Source: Asaia sp. W19 (lineage in GTDB: Bacteria; Pseudomonadota; Alphaproteobacteria; Acetobacterales; Acetobacteraceae). Taken from it: a stretch of 64,000 nucleotides of DNA. Below, piece after piece: positions 8,849-17,523 of the stretch. The notes under the pieces were generated by a model that worked only from the letters and a program-made list of their open reading frames with translations, made no database searches and had not been told where the DNA came from. The stretch spans positions 4 through 64,003 of the forward strand of contig NZ_PNQZ01000025.1 of assembly GCF_003994335.1 (NCBI RefSeq), written 5' to 3'. A program made the position numbers and the translations under genes. The stretch's first letter is position 1. Every line of letters starts with the position of its first letter.

Positions 8849-9576
8849 GCAACGCCCTTAAGTGCAGCGCGCTGCGCGTCGAACAGACGTGCCGTGCCGG
8901 TCTTGGCGAGCGCCATGAGGGCATTGAACTCAGTCTCGGAGAAGGGGGCGTCTTCGGCCGTGCCCTGAATCTCGACGATGCCGCCCTCACTGGTCAGGAC
9001 GAAATTCGTATCGGCCTGGGCAGAGCTGTCCTCGATATAATCGAGATCGAGCACCGCGCCGGCTTCGGTCAGACCGCAAGAGACGGCGGCCACCTGAGCA
9101 CGCAAAGGCGAACGCTTGAGCACACCCGCCTTCACCTGCTTGTCCAGCGCAATGGCCAGAGCCACCCAGGCACCGGTAATGGCAGCACAACGCGTGCCGC
9201 CATCGGCGTTCAGCACGTCGCAATCAAGCGTGATGGTCATTTCACCCAAAGCGCGCAGATCGACACAGGCGCGCAGGGCACGGCCAATAAGGCGCTGAAT
9301 TTCCTGCGTGCGGCCCGATTGCTTGCCCTTAGCGGCCTCGCGGTTGCCACGCGTATGGGTGGCGCGCGGCAGCATGCCGTATTCTGCGGTGATCCAGCCC
9401 TGGCCCTGCCCACGCAGGAAGGGCGGCACGCGATTTTCGATGGAGGCCGCGCAGAGCACCTCCGTACCGCCCACGCGGATCAGAACCGAGCCCTCGGCAT
9501 GGCGGGCGAAGCCCGGCTCGATCGAGACAGGACGGTTTTCATCGGCCTTGCGGCCTGAAGGGCGGGGGCTGGACAT
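8845..9576 (-). CDS. rph: Ribonuclease PH
   Basis: A 243-residue phosphorolytic 3'-5' exoribonuclease that trims tRNA 3' ends. It starts [20 protein letters not shown] at ATG 9576, with GAGGA 8 bases upstream. An upstream in-frame start at 9591 lacks a matching ribosome site. Family motifs include [34 protein letters not shown], the phosphate-binding [16 protein letters not shown] and [20 protein letters not shown]. It is co-transcribed with rdgB, whose start overlaps its stop. Confidence 0.97.
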   Translation of the reverse strand: MSSPRPSGRKADENRPVSIEPGFARHAEGSVLIRVGGTEVLCAASIENRVPPFLRGQGQGWITAEYGMLPRATHTRGNREAAKGKQSGRTQEIQRLIGRALRACVDLRALGEMTITLDCDVLNADGGTRCAAITGAWVALAIALDKQVKAGVLKRSPLRAQVAAVSCGLTEAGAVLDLDYIEDSSAQADTNFVLTSEGGIVEIQGTAEDAPFSETEFNALMALAKTGTARLFDAQRAALKGVA

Positions 9577-9677
9577 CGGATTTTTCCTCACTCAGTGGCG
9601 CAGGCGCGCATGCTCGGTGCAGCCTTAGCGCGTCAGACCCGGATTGACAAAGCCGACGGCCCTGGGCGCGTCTCTGC

Positions 9678-10478
9678 TCAGCCCAGGATTTCCACGACAT
9701 CGCCCAGCCCGATCGACCCGCTCCGGCCGATCACGGCATTCTCCCCGAACATCACACCACCAGGGCGGAAGCGAAACCCGGTCAGGGTCTTGAGCGGCTC
9801 TCTCGGTACGGGGATCACGCCGGTTTCCTGATCGATGGTCGTCACGATGCAGCGGCTGCAAGGCTTGACGAGTTCCAGCTCGACCGCTCCGATACGCAGC
9901 CGGGTCCAGTCATCTTCCCCCCAGGGCGTTTCGCTCTCGATCACGATATTGGGCCGAAAGCGTTCCATCGGAACAGGCTCCCCAAGTCGCGTATTCAGAT
10001 CGTCCAGCGAGGCCGTATTGGTGACGAGCAGGGGAAAGCCATCGGCAAAACTCACACTGCCGAAATCCGTCGGTCGGGCTCGGTCCGGCTCAGCCATATG
10101 CACCAGACGGCACGGGGTATCGAGCTGCGCACTCAGCCAGTCTGCCGCCTCATCTCCGGCATCACGTGCCGCAATGGCGTGATCCTTCCAGACGCTGACA
10201 GTGCGCGCGTGGGCGTCGGGGGCAGGGGGCGCTACGCTGAGGGTAAGGCCAGGGTCCTGTGCCGCGCTCAGGGTCAGGATCTCGCCATCGAGCCGCGTCA
10301 GGATCAGCGCCATCGCCGGAAACTGACGCTGCGTCATGAACCGCCCGTCGGGTGTGATGACCAGCCAGCGCCTGTCCCCTCTGGGGCCCCAGGGGTCGAG
10401 ATCCATCCGCTCGACATCGATCCGATGCAGGCTTTTGACAGGATGAATATATAAGGCTGCAATACGGGTCACGGTCAC
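9678..10478 (-). CDS. MOSC domain protein (YcbX-like)
   Basis: A 266-residue cytoplasmic protein with an N-terminal MOSC beta-barrel (IAALYIHPVKSLHRID, RGDRRWLVITPDG) and a C-terminal MOSC domain with the conserved LVKPCSRCIVTTID, whose Cys would coordinate a molybdenum cofactor. YcbX-type proteins reduce N-hydroxylated compounds; this role is inferred from the family. It starts at GTG 10478 with GGAG just upstream; GTG 10472 is an alternative. It sits between rph-rdgB and hrcA, two loci that are neighbours in many alphaproteobacteria, so it may be an insertion there. Confidence 0.88.
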   Translation of the reverse strand: MTVTRIAALYIHPVKSLHRIDVERMDLDPWGPRGDRRWLVITPDGRFMTQRQFPAMALILTRLDGEILTLSAAQDPGLTLSVAPPAPDAHARTVSVWKDHAIAARDAGDEAADWLSAQLDTPCRLVHMAEPDRARPTDFGSVSFADGFPLLVTNTASLDDLNTRLGEPVPMERFRPNIVIESETPWGEDDWTRLRIGAVELELVKPCSRCIVTTIDQETGVIPVPREPLKTLTGFRFRPGGVMFGENAVIGRSGSIGLGDVVEILG

Positions 10479-10552
10479 GACTCCAGATCCGGAATTTGAG
10501 GCAGGCAGACCATGGCCTTTCTCGTCGGGCGGGTCACGCGAAAGGGCAGGGC

Positions 10553-11599
10553 ATGATCGATCTCTCCAACCTGCCGGGCGGCATGGATGCGCGGTCAGCC
10601 AGCGTGCTGCGCGAGATTGTCGAACAGTATATGGAAACGGGTGATCCTGTCGCCAGCAAGACCCTGGCCCAACGCCTTACACCTTCTCTTTCCCCGGCGA
10701 CCATACGCAATGTGATGGCAGAGCTGACCCAGGCAGGGCTCTTGTTCAGCCCGCATGTTTCGGCAGGGCGCCTCCCGACCGAGAAGGGGGTAAGGCTGTT
10801 TGTCGATGGCCTCCTGCAATTCGGCGCGCTGGACGAAACGGAAAGGGCCCAGATTGCGGGGCGTCTCGCATTGAGGGGGCGCTCGATGCAGGAGACCCTT
10901 GCCGAGGCCTCAACCATGCTGTCAGGCCTCTCGGCAGCCGCCGGTCTGGTGCTGGCACCAAAGGGTGATGGTGCGCTCAAGCATATTGAATTCGTGGCCC
11001 TTGGGCCGGGCAAGGCGCTGGTCATTCTGGTGGCGGCCGATGGCCAGGTCGAGAATCGGGTGATCGAAACGCCGCCTGGATTACCGCCTTCGGCTCTGGT
11101 CGAGGCTGGGAATTACCTGAATTCCCTTTTGGGCGATGTGACGCTCACGGCGCTACGCCAACGTGTGTCGGAGCATCTGCAGCAGAATCGCTCCGATCTC
11201 GATGCGCTTGCCACGAGTGTGATCGAGAGCGGTCTGGCCATGTGGGACGAGCAGCATGGCACGCTCTATCTGCGCGGTCAGGGCAACCTCCTGACCGATA
11301 TCACCGAGATCGAAAAGCTCACCACGATACAAATGCTGTTCGAGCGTCTCGAGGCGCAGGAAACGATGTTGCGTTTGCTGCAACTCGCGCAGGAATCCGA
11401 TGGTGTGCGGATCTATATCGGGGCGGAAAGCGGTTTTTTCGGCATGTCGGGCGTGTCGATGGTGGTGGCTCCGGCGCGTAACGAACAGAATCGTATTGTC
11501 GGTGCGATCGGGGTGATCGGGCCGACGCGCCTCAATTACGGGCGTATCGTACCCGTCGTGGATTACACGGCGCGCGTGATCGGACGCTTGCTGAGCTGA
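10553..11599 (+). CDS. hrcA: Heat-inducible transcription repressor HrcA
   Basis: A 348-residue repressor of class I heat-shock genes that binds CIRCE operators and is folded by GroEL. The N-terminal winged helix is unmistakable: VEQYMETGDPVASKTLAQRL, LSPATIRNVMAELTQAGLL, then SPHVSAGRLPTEKGVRLFVD. The C-terminal ligand-like domain ends INYGRIVPVVDY-type (LNYGRIVPVVDYTARVIG). I chose ATG 10553 (MIDLSNLPGG) over the longer frame from 10496 because family length and the GGGCAGGGC upstream fit better. grpE does not follow it here, and I see no CIRCE repeat in its upstream region. Confidence 0.96.
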   Translation: MIDLSNLPGGMDARSASVLREIVEQYMETGDPVASKTLAQRLTPSLSPATIRNVMAELTQAGLLFSPHVSAGRLPTEKGVRLFVDGLLQFGALDETERAQIAGRLALRGRSMQETLAEASTMLSGLSAAAGLVLAPKGDGALKHIEFVALGPGKALVILVAADGQVENRVIETPPGLPPSALVEAGNYLNSLLGDVTLTALRQRVSEHLQQNRSDLDALATSVIESGLAMWDEQHGTLYLRGQGNLLTDITEIEKLTTIQMLFERLEAQETMLRLLQLAQESDGVRIYIGAESGFFGMSGVSMVVAPARNEQNRIVGAIGVIGPTRLNYGRIVPVVDYTARVIGRLLS

Positions 11600-11921
11600 T
11601 TTCGGATGCTCCGGTCCAGAAAAGGGGTTTCCTGACGACGGGCTCTGCCATCAGGGGCGCCATACGGGTAATAGCTCCAGCGCGAATGCCGATCCCGTGC
11701 GTGAGAGCTGGATGAGCAAGGTCCTGCCCCGCGATTCACAGGCGGTGGATGGATAGGGAGAAGAGGGCCGTAGATCGACGAGCAGCTGAACTCCGTCTGC
11801 CGCTCTTCCTCAGAGAGGTGAGGGCGGGCTGACATGTTTTTTAAGAATCGCTCGCAATTTATATATTGAGAATTATTCTCATATGCTGTTAGGGTCGTGC
11901 CGTTCTGGAGTGGAATGGCTG
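11600..11921. other. Intergenic region hrcA-bfd
   Basis: 322 bases. The first 230 bases are GC-rich and hold no ORF I can support; a minus-strand frame at 11563-11835 lacks a ribosome site and is rejected. The last 80 bases are AT-rich and contain the bfd promoter region with the Fur-type palindrome. Confidence 0.6.
11867..11881. promoter_or_regulatory. Fur/iron-response box upstream of bfd
   Basis: A perfect 7-1-7 palindrome, TGAGAAT-T-ATTCTCA, in an AT-rich stretch 41 bases before the bfd start. It matches the 7-1-7 form of Fur boxes (TGATAATnATTATCA) closely. This predicts iron-repressed expression of bfd. Confidence 0.75.
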
Positions 11922-12152
11922 ATGATCGTCTGTTCGTGTAACGCCCTGACCAATCATGATATCGCCGACGCCGTTCGTCGGGGCGCCTCACGACCCAAGG
12001 AGGTTTATGCCTCCAAGGGCTGCAAGGCGCAGTGCGGCAATTGCGTACCGGGCGTCGTGTGCGCTTTGCGCAGCCTCATTCGTGAACGCAAGGAGGCCGC
12101 AATGGCCTTCGCCCCTGTTGATCAGGGTGTGGGTAGTGTCGCCTACGCCTGA
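11922..12152 (+). CDS. bfd: Bacterioferritin-associated ferredoxin (Bfd-like [2Fe-2S])
   Basis: A 76-residue protein. The start MIVCSCNALTNHDIADAV is typical: CxC near the N-terminus and CKAQCGNC (C-x2-C) about 33 residues later give the four [2Fe-2S] ligands of the BFD-like fold. It transfers electrons to bacterioferritin to release stored iron. ATG 11922 follows GGAG by 11 bases. The bacterioferritin gene is its convergent neighbour, and the Fur box at 11867-11881 suggests induction in low iron, which fits iron mobilisation. The last 20 residues are not conserved in the fold. Confidence 0.93.
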   Translation: MIVCSCNALTNHDIADAVRRGASRPKEVYASKGCKAQCGNCVPGVVCALRSLIRERKEAAMAFAPVDQGVGSVAYA

Positions 12153-12173
12153 ATGGGGGCGGACCTAAAAGAA

Positions 12174-12201
12174 AACCCGCCAGCCTCTCGGCTGACGGGT
12201 T
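12174..12201. terminator. Rho-independent terminator between bfd and bfr
   Basis: A 12-base stem with one mismatch, AACCCGCCAGCC against GGCTGACGGGTT, with a 4-base loop. On the minus strand it is followed by TTTTCTTTTAGG, so it mainly ends bfr transcription, and probably bfd as well. Confidence 0.8.
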
Positions 12202-12269
12202 CTCCATCTCATCTTCGCAACCTGGATCCTCGAGGGACACAGCTGACCCAGCGTTGAGTGCCGAAACGC

Positions 12270-12761
12270 TTACTCTGCCGTCTGTTCGGGAGCCGGCGAG
12301 GAGTTCAGCGTGATGTAGCGCTGGATACCGACCTGCTTGATCAGGTCGAACTGGCGATCAATGAAGTCCTCATGCTCTTCCTCGTTGGCGAGGATGCGGA
12401 TCAGCAGATCACGCGACACGTAGTCACGCACGCTTTCGCAATAAGCGATGCCTTCGCGCAGATCAGCCAGAGCCTTCTCTTCAAGCTTGAGATCGCAGGC
12501 CAGGATTTCCTCGACGCTCTCGCCGATCAGGATCTGGTTCAGGCGCTGCACGTTCGGCAGGCCGCCCAGATACAGGATGCGCTCGATCAGCCAGTCGGCA
12601 TGACGCATCTCTTCGATGGACTCGTCATATTCCTTCTTGCCGAGCTTGGTCACGCCCCAGTGGTTCAGCGTGCGCGCATGCAGGAAGTACTGGTTGATGG
12701 CGGTCAGTTCGTTCGTCAGCTGAATGTTCAGATGCTCGACGACTTTCGGGTCCTTCAGCAT
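12270..12761 (-). CDS. bfr: Bacterioferritin
   Basis: A 163-residue heme-containing ferritin that oxidises and stores iron in a 24-mer shell. All key residues can be seen: ferroxidase Glu18 (LTNELTAINQ), Glu51 and His54 with heme ligand Met52 in IEEMRHADWLIERIL, Glu94 (REGIAYCES) and Glu127/His130 in ANEEEHEDFID. ATG 12761 has AAAGGAGC 6 bases upstream. Its partner bfd is adjacent and convergent. A near-palindromic Fur/Irr-like site lies about 140 bases upstream. Confidence 0.97.
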   Translation of the reverse strand: MLKDPKVVEHLNIQLTNELTAINQYFLHARTLNHWGVTKLGKKEYDESIEEMRHADWLIERILYLGGLPNVQRLNQILIGESVEEILACDLKLEEKALADLREGIAYCESVRDYVSRDLLIRILANEEEHEDFIDRQFDLIKQVGIQRYITLNSSPAPEQTAE

Positions 12762-12896
12762 GGAATGCTCCTTTCTCTGTCCTGTGGCGATGGGGCAGCA
12801 CAAGGCTGTCCCTGACAGGCTGTGTGCAGTCCTTCAAGCATGGAAAAGATATCGGTGCAACAGAAATAACTTTGATGATAATAAAAGTATCGGTGT

Positions 12897-12911
12897 TGAG
12901 AATGACTCTCT
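12897..12911. promoter_or_regulatory. Possible Fur/Irr-type site upstream of bfr
   Basis: TGAGAAT-G-ACTCTCT is an imperfect 7-1-7 repeat sharing its left arm with the perfect bfd box. It lies in an AT-rich stretch 136 bases before the bfr start. The match is weaker, and regulation by Fur or Irr is inference. Confidence 0.4.
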
Positions 12912-12990
12912 TTATTTCTACAGAATCAATAAACGAAGTTGATTTTCAGTCGCAACAACATCCCATATTCTGACTCTGCCTCTCAAACGC

Positions 12991-13019
12991 AAAACGCCCC
13001 GCACGAGGCGGGGCGTTTT
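12991..13019. terminator. Strong rho-independent terminator of the helicase gene
   Basis: A perfect 12-bp stem, AAAACGCCCCGC with GCGGGGCGTTTT, around a 5-base loop. It lies 74 bases after the DEAD-box helicase stop (minus strand) and points outward from it. Confidence 0.85.
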
Positions 13020-13092
13020 AAGGAGCACATGCGAGGCGCGCCCACTATTGGGCCTGACAGGGCAGGCTTGTATCAAGGGGAGGGCGGAAAGA

Positions 13093-14922
13093 TCAGTAGC
13101 GCTTGCGCGAAGAGCCCTTGCCGTTGCCGACATTGCTGCCCTTGCGGAAGGACGGACGATCCCCGCCCCGGTCACCACCGCGCTCGCCGCGATCCCCGCC
13201 ACGGTCGCCACCGCGATCCCCACGGAAACCCCCCTTGCCACGGGGCGCAAAGCCCCCTTCACGCGGGCGGCGCGGTCCACGCGGCGGAGCGGACGGGCCG
13301 GTCGGTGCCGAAGCGGGTTCGATCTTTGCTTCGTCAGCATCCGCACCTGCCACGCAGGACCGGAAACGCTCGGCGCTATCGGGAGCGATTTCGAACAGGG
13401 TGTGCTCCACATCGATATGGATCGCCCCGATCTCGCTCTTGGTCACGCCGCCCAGACGGCAGATCAGAGGCACGAGCCATTTCGGGTCGGCACGTTCGTT
13501 ACGTCCGATGGCGAGGCTGAACCACTCACCCCCGAGACGGTCCACGCGGCCGGTGAATTCACGCGGAGCGCGATCGTCACGGGTGCCACGCGCCGAGGCA
13601 TCAACGCTGACAGGGCGAATGGACTCGACGCTTGGCAGACGACTCTTGTAGAGGCGGACCAGAGCGGTCGCGAGCTGATGAGCGTCATGGACATCGGCAA
13701 GCTGCGACGCCAGCGCGTCTTCATTCGCCTGTGAAGGCGCGAAGAGCGTCTCGTCTTCCATGAGGCGCTTCGCATCCTGCTCCAGAATTGCGTCAGCCGA
13801 GGGAACGCTCTCCCACTCGGCATTGCTGATCTTGGCGTAGGAGAGCAGACGCTCTGCCTTGCGACGCTGATTGACCGGTACCATCACCACGCAGGTGCCC
13901 TTGCGTCCGGCGCGGCCCGTACGGCCCGAACGGTGCAGCAGGGTTGCGGCCTCGCTCGGCATATTGGCGTGGATGACCAGAGAAAGAGCCGGAATATCGA
14001 TGCCGCGAGCGGCTACGTCGGTCGCCACGCATACGCGGGCAACACCCGAACGCAGGGCCTCGATGGCGCGCGAGCGTTCGTTCTGACCCATCTCGCCCGA
14101 AATTGCGACCGAGGCAAAGCCGCGCTCGACCAGGGCTGCCTGCACCTGCGCGACCATGGCGCGCGTGTTGCAGAACAGCATGGCCGTGGGGCTCTCGTAG
14201 TAACGCAGTACGTTCACGATCCCGCGGCCGATATCATTGGGCGACGTCAGTACACATTTATAAGTGATGTCGTCATGCTGTTTGCTGGTTGATACCGTGT
14301 TGATCCGCTCAGCGTTCTTTTGAAAACGACGTGCCAGATTGGCGATTTCCTTGGCAATGGTCGCCGAGAAAAGCAGCGTGCGACGCTCTTTGGGAGCGGC
14401 GTCCAGAAGCTGCTCCAGCTCTTCGCGGAAGCCAAGATCGAGCATCTCGTCGGCTTCGTCGAGAACCACGACGCGCAGATCCGACAGGTTCAGGGCGCCG
14501 CGCGACAGATGGTCGCACAGACGGCCCGGTGTCCCCACCACGATATGCGCACCGTTGGACAGGTTGCGTGCTTCGCGGCGCGCATCCGTACCACCGATGC
14601 AGCTCACGATCCGCGCGCCTGTCTCGGCATAAAGCCACTGCAATTCGCTCTGCACCTGAAGCGCGAGTTCACGCGTCGGGGCGATCACCAGAGCCAGAGG
14701 GCTGTTCGCGGGGGGGAGGCGCTCACTACCCTCGGGAATGAGGGTCGGGGCGAAGGCAAGACCAAAAGCGACCGTCTTGCCCGATCCCGTCTGCGCTGAA
14801 ACGAGCAGATCGCGTGTCTCCAGCCCCGGCTGCAACACAGCTTCCTGCACGGCGGTCGGTGTTTCATATCCGCGTGCCGCCAGAGCGCGACTGAGAGACG
14901 GGACGGTATCGGGAAAGGGCAT
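13093..14922 (-). CDS. DEAD-box RNA helicase with DbpA-type RNA-binding domain and RGG-like tail
   Basis: A 609-residue helicase of the DeaD/CsdA type. RecA domain 1 has the Q-motif, AQTGSGKT (Walker A, near 44), PTRELALQV, GTPGRLCD, DEADEMLDLGF and SAT; domain 2 has VATDVAARGIDIP and HRSGRTGRAG. Residues about 470-545 form a DbpA-like RNA-binding domain (FTGRVDRLGGEWFSLAIGR). The last 60 residues are a basic Gly/Arg/Asp tail with DRGGDRGG repeats, a disordered RNA-binding region. It probably remodels RNA in ribosome assembly and cold adaptation. It is a single gene, divergent from the FUSC gene. Confidence 0.95.
   Translation of the reverse strand: MPFPDTVPSLSRALAARGYETPTAVQEAVLQPGLETRDLLVSAQTGSGKTVAFGLAFAPTLIPEGSERLPPANSPLALVIAPTRELALQVQSELQWLYAETGARIVSCIGGTDARREARNLSNGAHIVVGTPGRLCDHLSRGALNLSDLRVVVLDEADEMLDLGFREELEQLLDAAPKERRTLLFSATIAKEIANLARRFQKNAERINTVSTSKQHDDITYKCVLTSPNDIGRGIVNVLRYYESPTAMLFCNTRAMVAQVQAALVERGFASVAISGEMGQNERSRAIEALRSGVARVCVATDVAARGIDIPALSLVIHANMPSEAATLLHRSGRTGRAGRKGTCVVMVPVNQRRKAERLLSYAKISNAEWESVPSADAILEQDAKRLMEDETLFAPSQANEDALASQLADVHDAHQLATALVRLYKSRLPSVESIRPVSVDASARGTRDDRAPREFTGRVDRLGGEWFSLAIGRNERADPKWLVPLICRLGGVTKSEIGAIHIDVEHTLFEIAPDSAERFRSCVAGADADEAKIEPASAPTGPSAPPRGPRRPREGGFAPRGKGGFRGDRGGDRGGDRGERGGDRGGDRPSFRKGSNVGNGKGSSRKRY
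13158..13230 (-). repeat. Imperfect DRGGDRGG-coding repeats in the helicase tail
   Basis: The 3' part of the helicase gene holds six to seven imperfect 12-base units coding for D/E-R-G-G. Such in-frame repeats can expand or contract without breaking the protein. Confidence 0.6.
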
Positions 14923-15176
14923 GCGGTTCGGACTCGATCAGGACTATGCGAAGGGGGAACGCCGTAACAGGAATGCGCTGTCCGAGCGTGGCTCGCGGCG
15001 TAAGGAAGGCGGTCAATAAAGAATATGCGAGCCGAAATCTAGGATTAAACGGCAGAGCTGCCGAAAAGGCTTCTCTCCTGGATGTGACTCGTGTCTGCCC
15101 CAATATATGGGATTGTCGACATGATTTGAAGCGATCACGGCCATGCCTTGCCTAAATTTCGGGTAAGACGCGGGGC

Positions 15177-17357
15177 ATGATTGCAGCTTATCTTGCCCGA
15201 CAGAACGCGGCGCTCGCGCGTTGGCGGGGGCGTCCCCGGCCTTTTTCGTGGCTCTTCGCCCCAAGCATGAATGCGGTCGAGTTTGCTCTGCGCAACACCA
15301 TCGCATCGCTCGTCGCCCTCGGTATTGCTTTCTGGATGGAACTGGGCGAGCCGCAATGGGCGGCCATGACCGTCTGGATCACCGCCCAGGGCTCACGCGG
15401 GGAGAGTCTGTCCAAGGGGCGGTGGCGCCTCGTCGGAACGGTACTGGGGATGGTGGGCGCGGTCACGCTCGTCTCAGCCTTCCCGCAGGCACCCTGGCTG
15501 TTCATTCCGGCCCTTGGGCTCTGGGCGGGGCTCTGTACCGGTCTCGCGACATTATTCCAAAATTTCCGAGCCTATGCGTTTGTGCTGGCGGCTTATACCT
15601 GCGCCATCATTGCGACCGGAGCGCTGAACGTCCCCGATCATGTGTTCGAAATCGCCATGGCGCGCGGAACCTACATCTTTCTCGGTGTAGTGTGCGAGAT
15701 GGTGGCCGGGTTGGTATTTTCGGCCTCGCTCGCGGTCAAGGCGCGCCGCACCATGAAAGCCTGGCTGAACGAGGCAATAGGCGCCGCCTCTCATCTTATC
15801 GGCGATGTGCTCGATGGCGCCGCCCCGCCGGAGGCAGCCATACGAGCCGTTTTCAGCAGGACGCTGAAACTCAACGAGCAGCTTGAATTTACGGTGGTCG
15901 AGGTGGGGCGCAGTGATCATGCGATCGCCTGCGCCTATGCCACGATCGGCATTCTCTCGAAGATTGTCTCACGCGGCCTCGGTATGCAGGCGCGTCTTTC
16001 GACAGCGTCCGCGATCTCGCCCGCCACCCTGACCGATCTGCATGAGGCGGCGTCATTCATCCGGTCCCTGCCGACGAGGCTGAAAGACAAGACGATGAGA
16101 GCCGCGTTGCGAGCAGAGCTCACGCAACTAAGAGCGCGTTTCGATGGCGCTTCTCGTCTGGCCAATGAGTCTTCCGAAACCCGGCTTCGCCCGGAGGAGA
16201 TCCAGCGCCGCTCGGCAGAGGACAGGATCATCCTGCATGGCATCAGGCTCATTCTGGAGGAATACACGACTCTGTTGCTTTATCTCGAGGCAGATCCGCG
16301 TGAGGCGCTGGCTCCCGCGCGGTTTCGCCTGCGCCGGGTGGTCCATCTTCACGCAGCCTTTCACAACGCCATACGCTCTGCGATTGCGATCTGTCTGGCA
16401 GGATTGATCTGGGAGGTGACAGCCTGGCCCCAGGGGGCGTCCTTCATTTCTTTTATCGCGGTTGTGGTCGGTCGCTTCGCCACGACCGATAATACGGTCC
16501 TTGTCAGCAACAGGTTTTTCTATGGTGCTTGTCTGGCCGCGCTCGCCTCGATCATTCCCGTATTTTTCGTCATCCCCACAGGGACCGGATTCGAGGCCCT
16601 GATTGTCGCGCTTGCGCCCCTCATGTTCATCGGTGGTCTGGCAGCGCGCAATCCCGCCACCGCCACAGCGGCGGGCGCCTATAATACGTTTCTGCCTGCC
16701 CTCATCGGTCTCGATAACCACGCGCGCATCGACGAGCTAACCTGGTTCAATGCAACGATCGCGCTTGTTTTGGGCCTTGGCGCCGGAGTGCTGGTCTTTC
16801 GTTGTATTCTGCCCTTCAACATTCATCAGCTTTGTGTGCTGCTCCGTCGCCGCGCCCTACACGGGCTGATGCGTATCTGCGCGCCCAGACGCCGAATACC
16901 TGCGGAGAATCGCTGGATCGGCCTGATCACCCAGGGGATGGAACGGGTCATCCGCTATGCGGGCGCGCGGCTCACGCCTTTCATGGAGCTCAATCTCCAC
17001 GGCCTGCTTTCGGTCATGACGTTGGGCCGCAACCTGCTTTTCCTGAGGATGATGGCGCGCCGTCCCGCCCTTCCTTCCGAGCTGGCGGAACTCATCGCCG
17101 GGTTCTTTACGGGGCTCGGACCCCATCTTCTGCGCAGCGCGGCGCGCGAGGAGGCGGGCTTCACCCGAAAGATAGAGCAAAGCATCGCGATCTTACGCGA
17201 TCGCCTGGATACGGTCGGGGAGGAGACGCGCCCCGCCTATTGCGAGGTACTGGGCAGCCTGATGGTGGTCGATCATGAATGGCGCAACAATCAGACCTGG
17301 CTGGATGACCGGAGCTTCAGGCGTGCCTTGCAACAGGCGCGGCTGGAGGGCGTCTGA
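15177..17357 (+). CDS. FUSC family inner-membrane efflux protein (AaeB/YccS-like)
   Basis: A 726-residue protein with two blocks of about five to six hydrophobic segments (residues about 30-180 and 395-550), each followed by a large cytoplasmic region. This is the duplicated architecture of the fusaric-acid resistance/aromatic-acid exporter family (FUSC). The first block includes PQWAAMTVWITAQGSRGESLSKGRWRLVGTVLG, the typical conserved loop. It would export aromatic carboxylic acids or similar toxicants; in AaeAB or fusaric-acid operons a membrane-fusion partner is adjacent, but none is here. ATG 15177 follows a GGGG-type site. Confidence 0.88.
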   Translation: MIAAYLARQNAALARWRGRPRPFSWLFAPSMNAVEFALRNTIASLVALGIAFWMELGEPQWAAMTVWITAQGSRGESLSKGRWRLVGTVLGMVGAVTLVSAFPQAPWLFIPALGLWAGLCTGLATLFQNFRAYAFVLAAYTCAIIATGALNVPDHVFEIAMARGTYIFLGVVCEMVAGLVFSASLAVKARRTMKAWLNEAIGAASHLIGDVLDGAAPPEAAIRAVFSRTLKLNEQLEFTVVEVGRSDHAIACAYATIGILSKIVSRGLGMQARLSTASAISPATLTDLHEAASFIRSLPTRLKDKTMRAALRAELTQLRARFDGASRLANESSETRLRPEEIQRRSAEDRIILHGIRLILEEYTTLLLYLEADPREALAPARFRLRRVVHLHAAFHNAIRSAIAICLAGLIWEVTAWPQGASFISFIAVVVGRFATTDNTVLVSNRFFYGACLAALASIIPVFFVIPTGTGFEALIVALAPLMFIGGLAARNPATATAAGAYNTFLPALIGLDNHARIDELTWFNATIALVLGLGAGVLVFRCILPFNIHQLCVLLRRRALHGLMRICAPRRRIPAENRWIGLITQGMERVIRYAGARLTPFMELNLHGLLSVMTLGRNLLFLRMMARRPALPSELAELIAGFFTGLGPHLLRSAAREEAGFTRKIEQSIAILRDRLDTVGEETRPAYCEVLGSLMVVDHEWRNNQTWLDDRSFRRALQQARLEGV

Positions 17358-17523
17358 CACCTCAACGCTGCCGCACTGATCGAGTTAACACCGAAGTCAC
17401 AGTGATATGATGCTTTCATAACGAATTAATGTTCCGATTCTTTTGCTTAAAGAGAATATAAATTCCCGGACCGGCAGCATCTTCGCGATGCGGCCCGATT
17501 TCACTGGGAGTGGTGAGCGCATC

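Noticed and set aside
10479-10552. CIRCE operator before hrcA
   Set aside because: No TTAGCACTC-N9-GAGTGCTAA-like repeat seen.
11563-11835. Minus-strand frame of 90 codons beside the Fur box
   Set aside because: No ribosome site, overlaps the hrcA end, composition unlike a protein; the box fits bfd better.
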